A model generated the notes under the pieces. The model saw nothing but the letters and a program-made list of their open reading frames with translations, was not told the origin of the DNA and did no database searches. A stretch of DNA of 64,000 nt from Aquila chrysaetos chrysaetos. Lineage: Eukaryota > Chordata > Aves > Accipitriformes > Accipitridae. The stretch is from contig NC_044023.1 in assembly GCF_900496995.4 (NCBI RefSeq), forward strand, positions 23,506,453-23,570,452, written 5' to 3'. A program made the position numbers and the translations under genes. Shown in pieces: positions 42,086 through 55,849 of this stretch (position 1 is the stretch's first letter; each line of letters begins with the position of its first letter).

Positions 42086-42902
42086 GAAAAGCAACAGCAA
42101 TGAGGAGAACGGACAGTCTATCGCTGGTATGATGGCAAATACCAGCATGCCAGGCTCTTCTGTCTGCATTAACTGCCAGCATTATGTAATATTTTATCTT
42201 CTTTGGCCTTGGACCTTGTTATTCAGAATATCATATAATAATAAAGGAGCATTTTGAGTGATTTTGTTAGAAATACATCAGACTGTCTAACAGTCTGGTA
42301 GCATCAATAATTCCCTATTAAGCCCTCTACACCCATTATGGTTTGTGCTTTTACTTTTTTTTCTAACTTAGTTTCCAGGCAACCAGTAAGAACTGAATTA
42401 CATTAAGCTATTAATTCAGGATTGCACGCCAGCTCTGGGTTCTGCAGCCGATTTGTTCCTCTTGCATACAAGTTTTCTCATAAAAACCCTGTTATCGGTT
42501 TAATCTTCAGCGGTACCCAGCCCAGAGAATTGATTTTAAACTGGCAGTGCCTGTACTTGATTTTTGGTTCTGTTTTGGTTTTTAATGCTGGCTGGTGGGG
42601 TTTATTTTTGATGTGTAATGAAGAAGAGGTCTGCAAGAAAGGTTTGGTGTTAGCCACCATAAATATATACTGCAATCTACCGGTGTATTCTTCAACATGG
42701 CGTAATATATTGGCTCATATTAAAATCTGAATTAAGAAGATTCTTGTGATTTGATTTCCTCATGGGGGTGCAAATTGGAAGATTGGTTATTAGGAAAATT
42801 TAACTTGTAGGACCTCTCTTTATCCAGTGGAGAAGGGTGCTGTCCTTCCCCAGCTGCTATTGCAACCCCCCAAAAATTTAGAAATCTCAAGCGCAGCCCT
42901 GC

Positions 42903-42937
42903 GATGCGGGATACGGGATGCAGGACACGGGATGCGA
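42903..42937 (+). repeat. Five tandem copies of a 7-bp unit (GATGCGG-like)
   Basis: The units are GATGCGG, GATACGG, GATGCAG, GACACGG and GATGCGA. It is a short, slightly diverged minisatellite in a locally CpG-richer patch (42,890-43,000). Confidence 0.9.
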
Positions 42938-45900
42938 CAGCCCGTCAGGCAGTGCGGCACGAACAGCACTGCTCCGCTTGTGATCTCGCAGCCCTGAGTG
43001 CCTACTCTGGCCACTAACTGCAAATTCTCCTCTAGCCTTTTGCTGAAGAAAACTAGAAACTACAGAGTTTTGTCTATATATGTAGTCTGGAAAAATAAAA
43101 CATGGGAAATCCTTTCTATGACAGAAAGCTTGATACCAGAACCAGAGTGTTGTTTTTCTAATTTGAACACAAATAGGCAGATATTATGTCAGAGATTCCT
43201 TCCTTTCAAGGGAAAACATGGATTAAGAATGCAGTTTATTAATTAATATTTGTATGGAAAGCACATGTACATCAATAATGCGAAAATAAAGAAGAAGCAG
43301 TAATGACACATAACCACCCCTAGCGTGACATGAAAATCTTTGCAGATATTAAAAAGGAGTAATTTTGGTGTTATGCTCCATTGTTAAATGAATGTAGCAC
43401 TGGTGAAGGGAACTAGACTGGCAGCTTGATAATGAACTTCTCTGCTTATTCCCTGAAGAAGGTCAGAGAGGCTGAGCTTGTCGGCTTTCCTCCCAGAGTC
43501 AGCTGAAAGGAGGTATCTAGAAGCGGGATAGAAATTTTGGGATGAGATTGCAGTTGTGTCTAATGATTATGATTTATGAGTTATGAAACCCAACCTGTAT
43601 GCTGTATTGAGCTATCATACATTTTATCTAAAAGGTCAGGAAGGTCATTATCCACACCACAGCCTACCTTCACTAGGGCCAAACTCAGAGACTTCTGCCA
43701 TCCAGGTATTTGTACCATCTTTGTCTCAGTCTTTGTATTGGTGTCGGTGAGCTGTGGAGGTCTGGGACACTTGAGAAGTTGTGCTAGCGATTTTTGGTGA
43801 GGCTACAATTAGAATAATCAATCTTAATTAAAAGAATTTGTCTTTATCCACTGCCAAAAAATAACAAAGAAATATAATAAATAAATATAATACTATAAAA
43901 GACTGAAAACAAAACACCAAGACAAAGGCCATTTCAGATAAAGATACCATGGCTTTTGTAAAATAGTTGACATAGGATGGAATTTTAAAAACAGTGATTT
44001 TTAAATTTTTTTTAAATAAACTACAGTTATGAACTGTTTCCAATTTCTGTTTTTAGAGATCTGATATGAGTCACAATCAGAGAGGTGACAAACTCAGACC
44101 ACAAAAGATAACCATGTCTTCATAAAACTTCACTTGAAAAACAGAATAACTAAAGGTCCGCTGTTTATAAGCAGAGCTTATAATATATGCTCTTCCCTGT
44201 TGTAAGAAGCCATAAGAACTTGTCTAGCTAAAAAGGATTTTTATGCCTCATCGGTTGCTCAGATCTCTTGGAACAATTATAATCACCAGACTAAGTGTTT
44301 ATTCCCCCCTTTACATTTATCACTCGAATGGAGAGTGTGTTGCCATCCTGAGGGTCTGTGGTTCTATCAGCAAATCCAAAAAACACCCGTGGTCAACATG
44401 TTGAATCTAATCTCGTTCTCCATTTCTGGGACATATTTTATTAAACATTTTCATCACTTTCAACTGTGCATTCATACCTCAACAGATTTATATCTGTAAT
44501 TAGGGGAATTGTTATTTACCAGCAGAGATAAAGCTGATAAAAAGACACCTTTCAGCAACATAATTCAAATGTCATGAGTTATTACTAGCCCCAGATTAAT
44601 AGTACAGTTATTTCTTTTGCTACAGGTTAGGAACGTGTCTCCTGTCAGAAACCTTTAGAAATTGTTCAGAAATACTGGGCAACAACTATTTGTGATTGTC
44701 CACCTAAAGAAAATCAGATGTATATGAAAGAAAGTGATCCCTCTCCAAGATCTACGTTCAGTAATGAGATATTTTTATTTAACAAACTCTCTAACAGATG
44801 GTGCTTCTAAATTTTTAATATTAGGGCTGTTTTTGACAGAGGCCTCCACACAGTCTGATGTATTGCAGATGAGATTTTGCATTTAAGCTATAGCTAAGAG
44901 CTAATTGTGCTGCCACTCCTGATTGCACTAAGGCACCAGCTCCCAGCGTTGAAGCCACGACGCAGGTGGCTGCATGGTGACACCCCTCCTGTCTGCAGCC
45001 ACTGCCACCAAAAGTACCACCCCCGTGTAGGGGGGTCCTCTTAATGACGCCGGGAGGATGTAGGTGGTTTAAAAAAAACAAATGAGTTGTTTATTGTGTG
45101 TGCTCTGTAGAAGGTATCTTCATGTACCATAGCAATTTCTTAGTTGTTGTCCCATGAGACTATTTTGCAGTCGGTTACTGGAAGGTCTGTGCTCAACACT
45201 GCCTCCTTTATCAGCCAATTTTCTAATCTCACTAGAAGAAACTTGGAGAAGCTATGTTTTCCATAAATCCATGTTGCCCTGGCATTAAGAAGCAGACAAT
45301 GGTAATGCCAACCAAGTCTAACCAACAGTCTTTTTGCTCCCCAGGGCTGAAAAACTGGAAATGACCCGTTTTTCACCAAATCCAGTACCACGGGTGCCAT
45401 CACAGCATGGCCAGTTTACCAGACATCATCCCTTTGACTCGCTGCCTGTGCCTCCATTGCTCCAGCAGGAAGGCTTGGTCTTCTGATGGTGAGAAACATC
45501 CCACGCTCTCCCCTACGCTTGTTCAAACCCAATTTATAGTCATTTGTTCAGTGGTAACAGTGATTGCTTTTGCTAAGCTGTTCAAACCCTTTGGTCTGCT
45601 TTTGTAAACACTCTTATCCTTTGAAAATAGCGGTAAGACATTTCCTTTGTTTCATTCCTGCAAACCTTTTTCAGTATCAGAGACGTGTTCCTAGTTGTTC
45701 AGTCATTTCATGAATATGAAACACATGTGGATTGCATTTTCATAGTTTAATCTATTTTCTCCATAAGCAATACAAGATGGTGGGGGGGGTTTGACATGGA
45801 AATGCAGGCAATCTAGATTAAGGGTGACTATGCACATGTAATTCAAGAGAGTAGCTTTGGGGAAACATCAGCTAGGGGAAGAGAAAGAAGAAAAATTTGA

Positions 45901-48900
45901 ATTCCATTGGATTTTAGTAACTTCAGATTGGTTTTGAATCATATTTACATGCTTTTCTATTTCTCATATGTTTGCAAGTTTTACTGCTGTAGTTCTAAGT
46001 GTCTTGGAGCTATGCGAATTAGTGGATATGTTATTACTGAGCAGAAGATGAACTGCGTTAGCAAGAAATGAGATCGTTCCCCAGAGTCCTACACAGGAAA
46101 GCTGTGGAAAACCTGGAGCTGAACCCAGGTCCCAGGAGACACAGAATGGCCCCAAAACGTATGGCGTTATGGGCCAGGAACTGCCAACAGGAAGCTCGAC
46201 TCAAGTTTTAAAACTCAATTACCATGAAGTATGCTGAGGGAAGTAGGTACATTTTAGGCAAAATGCTCCCTGCCTCTTGCAGAGACCCAGGAGCTTTGCG
46301 GCTTTCTCTCTATTGCTTCCAGCGGTGGCTAAATGTGAGAATTTTGTGCAGTTTCAGATTGAGAATGAAAGTGAGAAATCATTTAACACCCAGAGCGCCA
46401 ACAGGAGCATCAGCAGGAGCTGGATTGATGAAAATGCCCCAAATTGATGGTGGTTTTAGGGTGGTTGTTTTCATTGTTGGTTGTAACCTTCCTCTGAATG
46501 CTTTTCTAAGTATGTATTTCAGAAGAAGGCAAAGACTTCTTGCAGGGTGAACCAAATAAGAAATTATGGTTCTTCAATGAGAACTGCATCCATAAAATGA
46601 AATATATGATGTGACACAGTAAAAATAGGACCGTTGTCCTAAAGTCTTTAGATCTGACATTAAAAGTATACTTTGGGGATCAATCATCAAGTGATTTTGT
46701 CATAGTAATTTGATTCAAGTATTTTTTTGCTTCTATTGAAGACTTAAATTATACAGCCACCCACTGTCAATTAAATAATTTTAAATAATGCAGCTGCCAA
46801 ACTTGACTGGTTTGGCTATTGGCTTTCCAGCATTTGGCTTTTTGCTGGGTAATATCTATTTCTTCACGGTCCTGTTTCTCCACCACAGCTGTGCTATCTG
46901 GAGGCCTCTCCTCGACAGGCGTGAGACGGTGAAGTTGCTTCGTCTGTTTGTAAATACACAGAATCTGGCCCACGGAGGAATTTAATCTTCTCCAAACACC
47001 AGCCCTGCACTCCCATGTGCATTGGAGGTCTGGAGCACTGCCAACGTGCCGCGAGGTCGGCTGCACACAACAAAATGACCAGGTAAAGGCACTGACTAAA
47101 GACTTGAGATTCTGCTGATAAACCCAGCGTGGAATACCTGGATGCCAAAGGCAAAGGTGGAGGTGGAACAGGTCTGTTTCCTGCAAGGATTGTACTCATG
47201 CCCATTTTTCCCTTCTCCTGATTTTTAGACTGTGTTCATTAGATGTGAAAAATACCGTAATTGTGTTGGTATAGAAATGGAGAATGAACTCCAAAATACT
47301 TGGATCTAGAGAACTTGAGCTTAGTTCTAGTGGGAATTAAGCAGGAGAATTTTCAAGTCATTTATGTTTGAAATGCATTCATAACTTTTGCTTCATAAAA
47401 ACAGAGAGTGATAAAAAATGATAGTAAAAATTCATATTTTGGAAATGGACATTCTCCTTTCTGACAATAAAAAGTAAAGGTAATTTGCTCTATTTCAAAA
47501 AGATTGTTAGTAGTTACTGTGATTTTAAGCGATGTAGCTTTAATGCTCAACACATCTTAATCTTGCCGACTATAAAACATTCCTTTGATGGTAAGTTGGT
47601 GATCTATGGGTTTGAATCAGAATTCATGTTTAGAATTAATATCTTGGTTAAAAAGAAAAAAAACCTGCATGCAAACTCACGTGGTTTCATACAAGCTAGA
47701 GGCCAGTCGGCAGCCTCGTCTGCCTCGTCATAGCCACAGTGAAAGCTTTGCCCTTTGGAAATCCAGGCAGCTGGAAGGTACCTCTGTTGATGCAGGACTT
47801 CCTTATGTAATATACTTACTATTGAAATACCTAAGTGTAAATGTAAAAGTTAAGAAGAAAATACAAGAAGAAACACAGGAGGGTTTTTTTCTTCCTTAAG
47901 TGCTTTCATGGTTTTGCCTGTCCTTCGCTTGTTCCTCTTTTCTCCCTAATCCCATTTTTTCTTTTTATTCCTCAAAAAGCATGAACAGGAGAGTTGCTAA
48001 TGAATTAAACAACCAGAAAAGTTAATGGGTTTTGCCCAGGACACTGATTTTTCTTCATGTTTGTGGCAGAGCTAGAACTGGAGTCCACACTGAGTCTCCA
48101 TCCAGCGCTGCTTCGCACTCATCAGCTGTTCCTCCAATTAAATTAACCATCTGAAATTATACATTCCAGCATCGCCAGTTTAATTTCATTTTCTGTTTCT
48201 CCAAACTGAATTGCCTTTAATAAAAACCTTATAAATGAGGATTTTTTCTTGTCCACTAATGCCAATCTGGAGCCACCATTTATATGTTTTAAAGTTTTCA
48301 ATTTGATTTAGCCAGAGTTATACCCTAAGTTAATGGAGAAAGCAGAGTAGGAATATAAGAAAACTTCTGAACTTACAGATAATGCAGAACACTATCAAGG
48401 TAGGTAATTAAAGGGAAAGAAGAAAAAGTCTCCTATTTTAATTCAAAAATAAAAGACGGGGAATCTAGTACTGCTGCATGAACATTTCATTTCCCAATAG
48501 TAAAAGCTTGTTTATATCTGGGTCAAGAGAAAAAAAAAGTTGCTAAAATTAAGAAACACTCTAAAGATTGGATCTATTACATGTGAGTGAGGTTCAGTAA
48601 GAAAAACTGAATTGTCATATGGTGCAAATGATGTTTTCTTAATGGGATGGTGAGTTTGTGTTCGATTTTTCTTTTTTTTTTTTTCTTGAATATTTATAAG
48701 ACAATGAACCCCTGTGTTTTGGTCCTGTAAATATCCACATCAGTTTTTCACCTTTCATTAGAAGGATTAATGCGCATAAATGTTGGCTGAACTGAATCCG
48801 TGACCCCCAGGTTAGATACTCAGAGAGATTGGACGGGGATCTCATTGCTGAAAAGGAGCGCTCATATTCAAACTGCAGCGAGTGGAAGCTCTGCACTGTG

Positions 48901-51899
48901 CATTTCTAATAGAACTAAATGGGGGCGGAACGGCTTCACTACGGACCTTTTCTGTTGAGACACACCAAAAGTCTGAGCAAGAGACGTGCTTTCCAACTCG
49001 GGTGAAGTGTCGCAGAGTATCTCCTGCTAGTGCCTTTTGGGCTGGCGTGGGTCTCGTTTCTCCATGTGTCTGCCTTTGCTTCGGTGAGAATGTGCTCGAG
49101 AGGGATCTTGTTTTGTTATTCGAGTCTGATGCTCTGTCCCTTGCTGGAATTGCTTAGCTATATATTTGTAATTTTATATCCACGGAAGTTTGTGAAAAAT
49201 CTCTTAATTTTTGCAAGCCCTTATTTAAATAACAGGCACTTAATTATACACTGCAGCAAAGCTCAGCATCCCTTATGTTTTGCGTATGCATCTGATAAAA
49301 ATTCCTTACTTAAAGAATTGAAAATCCCTGAGTAAAATCTGCACCTAAATTTGGGGTTTGAAGTTGGTTGGTCTAAGAGCTGTAGATTCCTACATTCGTC
49401 CATAGATGGCATGTGTCAAAGGCCCAGCTTTTCAAAGAAATTCAGTGTTTCCCCCACCTAATAGTAAGCAGTGAGGGCATGGTAGAGGGATTTTCAAACG
49501 CCCCTATGTGCCCCAATTCCCTTCTTTTGGAATGCTATATTAGTCAGAAATTCCACCGTATTTTTTACCATCCATGTTTGTGTGGAAGCCCTCAAAAATC
49601 TCAGCTCCATTTTTTTTCCCTTCTCAAAGCTGTCTTGTGAATAACAAACCCCACATTGTTCTTGGGTGTTCTGAATTTATTTCATGTCATCTTCTTAGGG
49701 GAAAAAAAAAATACAGCTTCTCTCACTTAGCACCCTTTGGGACAGAAACTGCAGATGAAGAGCAAGCAATCAACATGTCAAGATAAAATTAGATTGCCAC
49801 AGAGTACAAAGTTTGATCCAATATCTATATCAGATTTGGTTTTCAGCTGTGCACATCACAATAAAATAATACTTGCTGAAGTTGTTTGGCACGAAGCAGT
49901 TCTAAAAGTATGCAATGCTTTTCATCTGTGTACATGTTTGGAAAAGGGCGGGGGTAGGAAATTCGGTATTTTACACTATTACTTCAATATTTAATTATAG
50001 TTACAAATCAGAAATTGATACAAGAGTCGGCACTTTTGCTGTGTTTCCATGCCTCAGAGGGAGATGCTGTGTGTACTTAGTAGAGGACAGTGGTGGAGTT
50101 ACCAGGGAGCGGTGCCCACAGAAGTGCTCTCCTGGAGCTCGGGGCTGTATTTTATAAGCAAATCTCCCAACTGCCTCCATTTACCATGCTCTGCTTTTCA
50201 CTGGGGCATGGTTCTGAAGTGAGGAAAACAGATTAACTTTGGTTAAATGACGTGGGAGATGGGCTCCAGCAGCAACCCTAGCACGATCCGCTGGCATCCA
50301 GTTCAGAGCAGAGCCAGCCCAAAGCCAATGCCCTGAGCCAGGTACAGCCGGACGCTGCGTCCTCAGCCAGGACCTTCACTGCACAGACCCAGTCCTGCAC
50401 GCTAACGTGGCCATAGTCCTTACAGACAGCTCTGATACGGCCAGGGGCTGCCCAGCATCTGGATTACAGCTTGCACATAAAGCATCTACATTTTGACATC
50501 TTTTTTTTTTCCAACAAAATGCCCTAATAATGTCAAGAAATAATAATATTTGCTTCCATCTCATTGTAAAAAAAATAGTGAAAGTATTTAAAATGTTCAT
50601 TCAAAAATGTTTGGTTTGGGTCAGACTTGAAGCATCTAACAAAACTGATTTGCCAGCAAGTTGGAAAATGACAGCTACGTGCTGACACAACCGACTCTGT
50701 CCATGCCGTATTAAATAAAAGCTACAGGCCTTTTTCTAACTGTTTGTACATCTTCCACTAGGTTTCTGGTTAACAATAACTGTCTGTCAAACTGAGTCAT
50801 CAGGATACCCAAAGTTTGGCTGTGACTTCTGCGAGGGTATTGAGCCAGCGCCTGTGTTTAACCCCAGGGCATCGTGATTTGTACCGAGTGGAATCTTCAG
50901 CCATCGTAATGCCATTCAGCTCCACCGATAACGGCAAAGTCATTGATTTGAAATAATTGAGGATAAAATCCGTTTTCTCTTAAGTGTAAAAATATTGATA
51001 TGCACACAGAGCCTTTTTGTATCACTTGTGGCCCAGTTAATCTGTTCAAGGGATTTAACCTGGTTCTGCTTGTACTCAGCTATAGGATTCATATTAGGAG
51101 ACTGCAAGTATGTCCTCTGTCCTTGCATCGTTTAATTCTTCAGACCTGCTCCCACTGCTCTGTCAATAGCTTTCAAATTAATGGTCCAATCTTTTAAATT
51201 AATGAGTTTTCATCGACCTCAGTGGAAGTGGATCAGCGCCGAGACTGTCAGCCCACCCAGCCGTCCTCATCAGTACTTCATCTAAAAGTAGTTCACCTAC
51301 TTTCACACACAAGCCCGGCACCTTGGAGCTCGTTGTCTGAAGCTGTGTCATTCGGATCTCATTAAAGCAGCCATACGTGTCCTGCTGCTCTGGACGGAGA
51401 GGGTTTTCATAAAGAAAATTTTGTTTTAGTTCTGCAGTAACTCCGAGTTATTTTGGGTCCCTTTCTATGCTCGTTTAGCTCAAGCAACTGGTCTAGAAAG
51501 CCCTTATTAGCCCAGGATTTCCTGAGAGAGGAAATTTAGCACCTGCATTTTCCAAATCCCTAAATGAGGTTTGAAAAATCTTTGTTCAATAATTACAATA
51601 ACAAAGCATCCTAAACAAAAATATGTTGTCAGAGCAGCTCACAGGTGATGGAGATGTTACCAGTCACTGTAAAATATTTTTTTTCCTGTAGAAAACACAG
51701 CGAGTCTTGAAGAGGGAGCACTCTGAAACGGCTAGGCTGTCACCGGGGATGCAGAAATCTCGGTATTTGAGGATCCGTCATGAGCGCAGCCCGGAGTACA
51801 TCTTGATTTTGCTTAAAAGTGCTTTCAAATGGCTGTCGCGGACGATTGATGGGACACAGGAGAGGAAGAGGGGGAACGGACCGGGAAGCAGGCTTCATC

Positions 51900-52200
51900 A
51901 CAGCGGCTAGACCCTGATCCAAACCCCGCGGCCCCAGGCCACGCTCCCACCCGCGGCAGTACCTCGGAGAGGCTTCGCCCTGCACCGCCTTCCCCGGGGC
52001 AGAGCGGCCGTCCCCGGGCGGCGGCATTGCGTTGGACTCGACCCACGTCAAGGGCCCGGCTCCCTCGGCGCCCCAGCCGAACCTCAGCCGGACGGGCTGG
52101 GCCAGGCGGGGATGCGGCGTGGCAAAGCACGACCCGGCTGCTGACTTGTCTGGAGATGACCGTCAGGACCGGAGTGGCCCGCAGGGTGAGCACTGAGAGA
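51900..52200. promoter_or_regulatory. Orphan CpG island 3 with a splice-donor-like edge
   Basis: Roughly 35 CpGs fall within about 250 bases, flanked by AT-rich DNA. At the right end GCAGG is followed by GTGAGC (GT at 52,186), a good plus-strand donor. A long minus-strand open frame (51,825-52,460) crosses the block but looks composition-driven. Possible promoter and first exon of an unknown transcript; no expression evidence is available. Confidence 0.5.
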
Positions 52201-52981
52201 GGGGAAGCTAAGGACAAGATTCGCTTCAAAAGAGACTGTAACAGGCCATGAAAGAAAGTCGTGATTAAGCACCAAAAAAGGGGGAAAAGCCATGATTGTC
52301 TAATACTTAGCCTATCAAAGGAAATGAATAACGGTAAAAATCTATAACGTAAAACCACATCAAGAGAAAAGGATCTGTTATCATTAGCTGGGGAGACCAG
52401 ACTGTCAATGTATTTTGCTGGGGTTTGCTTGTTGTCGTACACAGGGATAAAATCTTGCATAGACCAGACTTTCTACAGAATGAATGGGGAGAGACATCAA
52501 GGAAATAAATAAAATAGATGAGGAAAAGATCTGCACTTTATAAAAAGTGTACAGCCATGAAGGGACCTTAAAAAAAATTAAAGCTTAATTTACAAAGAGC
52601 ACTCCTGGTTTCTGTCGTAAAATGTTCCAAAACAGTCTCATGACTCAATTTCTGCAGCCATCGAAGTAGGAAGAATTACATAAGATTCTTGCTGTTTGCT
52701 TTATTTTATGCTTAACTCATATTCTCAATGATTCATTATCAAGATTTGTCAGGACTAATTAAGAAGAGTGCCAGCTGTGATAGCGTTTGATATCATGGCA
52801 CCTTGCTCAGTGGGGACTCAACCAAGATAGCTCATTGCGTAGAATTAGCTAATAGCAACTAGTGATTTAGTGGCTTGCTGTTAACTGTCGTCTGTGCCGT
52901 TACAAAAGTTAAGGTATTAAGCAGCCCCTGCAGATATGTTGCTTCTTAATATGAAATTGAGTTTTCTGTAACTCTTTATTG

Positions 52982-53000
52982 AAACAAACAAACAAACAAA
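52982..53000 (+). repeat. (AAAC)n microsatellite
   Basis: Four to five AAAC units in AT-rich DNA. Confidence 0.95.
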
Positions 53001-55719
53001 TTTATTAAATTACACATATGATTTTCTTTTCTGTGGTAAGCCACCTCTCTTTATTTAAAAAAAAAATAATTAAATTCAAAAAAGGGCACAGTTTTAAATT
53101 CAGGAAGGTATGACTATGAAAACGGTGCACATGGTTATGACTTTGTGCCTGAGTTTTTAATTCTGATGTGAACTGTACAGCAGGCTCATAAACCTCTGAA
53201 AGTAGTTTGCAAACAAAACCTTTCTGACCCATATTTTATACAGGCAAAGTCATCCATTGTATAACCTACGTGCAGTTCTGTGCGCCCTACTACCAAAAAA
53301 AAAAGTAATTCAAAATGAATTAATTTCTGGGCAGCAATGGCAAAATATCAGAGACTGATTTACAGGGAAGCGAGGGGCAGGGGGGTTCGAGGCACCCCAG
53401 CACCTCCGGCTCTGCCCATCCCGACGCGTTCGACTTCGCCCCGGCAGCGCCTGGGCTGCAGCGTGGAACGCGTGGGAGCACCGGTCGGCACAGGTGGAGA
53501 GCCTCCAGCTCTTAAAAATGAGATTATAGAAAGCAAGTCTTAAAAAACTCAAGCCAAACAAAACTTAAACTCGGCACCTAAAATCAATGATATTTTTATC
53601 TTAATCGTTCTGAGCATGTTGACCAGTAGCCTGTCTGTAAACAGGGATAATAATATCACTTATCTTGTGAAAATAAATTACTGTTTTTGAAACACTCAGA
53701 CACCGTAATGATGATCAAGCTAGACAAACCCAGGAAGAAGTTATTACTTCTGACTCAGTATGCAGCGAGCGCTCTGCAGGAGGAGTCTTGGGGACACACG
53801 CTGACGGCTGAGGATAAAGCAACGTATTGAATAACTGTTGATTAAGTGAGCGCTGCCTGTTCTGTGAGCTGAATGAGGTAGGGGCTCGGCAGAAAATAAA
53901 GTGATGTTTGATTGTTTAATTAAGAGCTACGTCATACCACATGCAGAACGGGCTGAGGAAGCAGTCCTGGTTCTGGCATTGTCAACGGTGGATTCTGCAT
54001 ACTTGATGTTGCTTTTTAAGTAGGCGGTGTGGCTTTTTCAGGGAAATACTCAAACAGAAGACTGAAAGGAGGAGGATGCCTGCAACTTCAGTGCAGGAAA
54101 AAATTTCCTTATGTCTCAGCTGCCTCGGAGCATCTCGCCAGCCTGTTCCTGGGCCGCTGGAGGCCTCGAGGGCACGGTCCTGCCGCAGCTGGGTCACAAT
54201 GTTTTTCCCAGCTCTGTCGGGATGTCTGGGGGATGGCGAGGCCGGTTTTGTTGGCAGATGGGCGCTGCACGCCCGGCTCTGCTCGGCACAAGGAGCACGG
54301 TTGCATGTTCACTGCACACGGATGTGTTATGTGTTGGTTGGTCTCCTCTGAAGGGGACCAAATGCCGTGCCCTAATCAGGGGGGTAGTACAAATGTTACC
54401 AGTGAAAGGTATTTTTCAGAAATAGACAAACCATTTTCTGTCTGAATTCTTTTGAAAAAAAATGTCAAATATTTTCAAAGTATTTTTGCTTAAAATTTAG
54501 GAAAGCTGTAAAAACAGAAAAAGGGTGCTCATGATTGGGAGGAAAAAGCCTCTCAAGAGCATCCTGAGCGATTCCGTCAGCCTAGCCTGTAGCTTTAATG
54601 CCGCTTTGTCCCTTAGAAAACTCCAGGCACCGCAGACAGCCGGGAAGGAGGGGACCTGCCTGCACTGGCTGGATCAGTTTATCGTCTGACATTACAAAAC
54701 TATTATTATTTCAAGAAAGCTGTCTTATTTAATTATCATGAATGTGCAATTCCTTCATTTTTAATTCAGCATTGGAGGAGATGTTCCAAGCATTAAATGA
54801 ATCAAAATCTTCTTAGTAAATCAGAAACCAAGAGAATAATAAGTGTTTGAAAAGAAGAAGTTATTGTTCTCTGTGGATTCCAGTGATTTTAATGATTTGG
54901 CTGAAGTGCCCATCTGATAGAGCTGCCTATTTGAAATATTTGTGATCTCAAAGGAACGGTTTTAAAGTGTCTCCCGTGTAATTGATTGATCCATTCCTCT
55001 CAAATGCTTGGATGGCTTTCAAAGCCAGGGGGACAGGTATTGATGGAGCTTCGAGGGGGATGTGTCTTTTACGTGGTCTGGTGGGAAAAATGCCTCAGGG
55101 CTCCTCCTGTACCAAAGGCAGAGGCCGAGGTGGTTCAACTAATGGGAGTTCCCATTTAGAAAGAGGGAACTGCTCAGAACAGACCCAAAACTCATTTCTG
55201 GGAGGAGCAAGGGCTTTCCTGCCCCGCCATCTTCGTCTTTGCCTGGCAGTGGGAAAGGTGGTACTCGACCCCTGCACTGGGACTCCTTTTTCTAAACATG
55301 CGCTAAATAGATGGGATTGTTTCATAACATTTTGTTTTCCAAAATATAGCAAGTTTGGCTTTAAAACTGAGTGCATGCTGGTATTTAGAAAAATTTTGAT
55401 TTCCGTTTTGGTCATTTCTGAAACTGTCTTCTTGATGGAGGCAGTTGTGGTTTGAAAACCCAAACAAACTCAAATAAAGATCCCAAGAGTTGTTGACAAT
55501 ATGTTCCCCTGGCTATCCTGCAGGTTCTATGAATTAGTCTGGTGGTATTTTATAAAAATAACCTATATTGATGAAAATTACCAAATTCATCATCTCTGCA
55601 CTTGTAAAAACTTAGTGTAATTATTTTTTTGTAATAGTACTACCAAAAATTATCTTTCCAGGTACGTTGAGCTCCTAATGCGCAGGATATAATACATCAT
55701 AGCGTAAGCTACGATAAAA

Positions 55720-55780
55720 AAAAGAGCAGTCGCTGTTACCGCACACTGGCACCTTCTGTTATAGCTGCTCTTTTAGCAGC
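55720..55780 (+). other. Two overlapping, mutually exclusive inverted repeats
   Basis: AAAAGAGCAG (55,720-55,729) is a perfect reverse complement of CTGCTCTTTT (55,765-55,774), a 10-bp stem with a 35-base loop. The right arm also takes part in GCTGCT/AGCAGC (55,764-55,769 and 55,775-55,780), a 6-bp stem with a 5-base loop. Both cannot form together. It lies just left of CpG island 4. There is no evidence it is transcribed. Confidence 0.5.
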
Positions 55781-55849
55781 GAGCCTGCTTTCATAACGTA
55801 GATAACTTCCGAAAGGTTTATACCTTGGCAGTAAGTGCTTGGAGCTCCC

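Larger units (their letters stand above)
30302..51899. other. Long gene-free intergenic stretch
   Basis: No supported gene in over 21 kb. The two longest open frames, 34,138-34,740 (minus, 200 codons) and 35,924-36,511 (plus, 195 codons), have no recognisable domain. AT-rich segments with many homeodomain-type TAAT cores (for example 42,170-42,330 and 44,440-44,640) might be conserved regulatory DNA. A perfect 7-bp hairpin occurs at 42,279-42,297. Confidence 0.65.
52201..55849. other. Gene-free stretch between orphan CpG islands 3 and 4
   Basis: No supported gene. Small CpG-rich patches lie at about 53,380-53,490 (with two ACGCGT sites) and 54,130-54,300. AT-rich segments at 52,640-52,870 and 54,690-54,960 look unbroken by repeats and could be conserved elements. 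None is confirmed. Confidence 0.65.

Noticed and set aside
51825..52460. 211-codon minus-strand open frame across CpG island 3
   Set aside because: Half of it is island-driven Arg/Ala/Gly/Pro sequence and the other half is AT-rich intergenic DNA; no domain.
53380..53396. B-box-like GGTTCGAGGCACCCC suggesting a tRNA gene or tRNA-derived SINE
   Set aside because: No A box, no cloverleaf and no T-run terminator at suitable distances.
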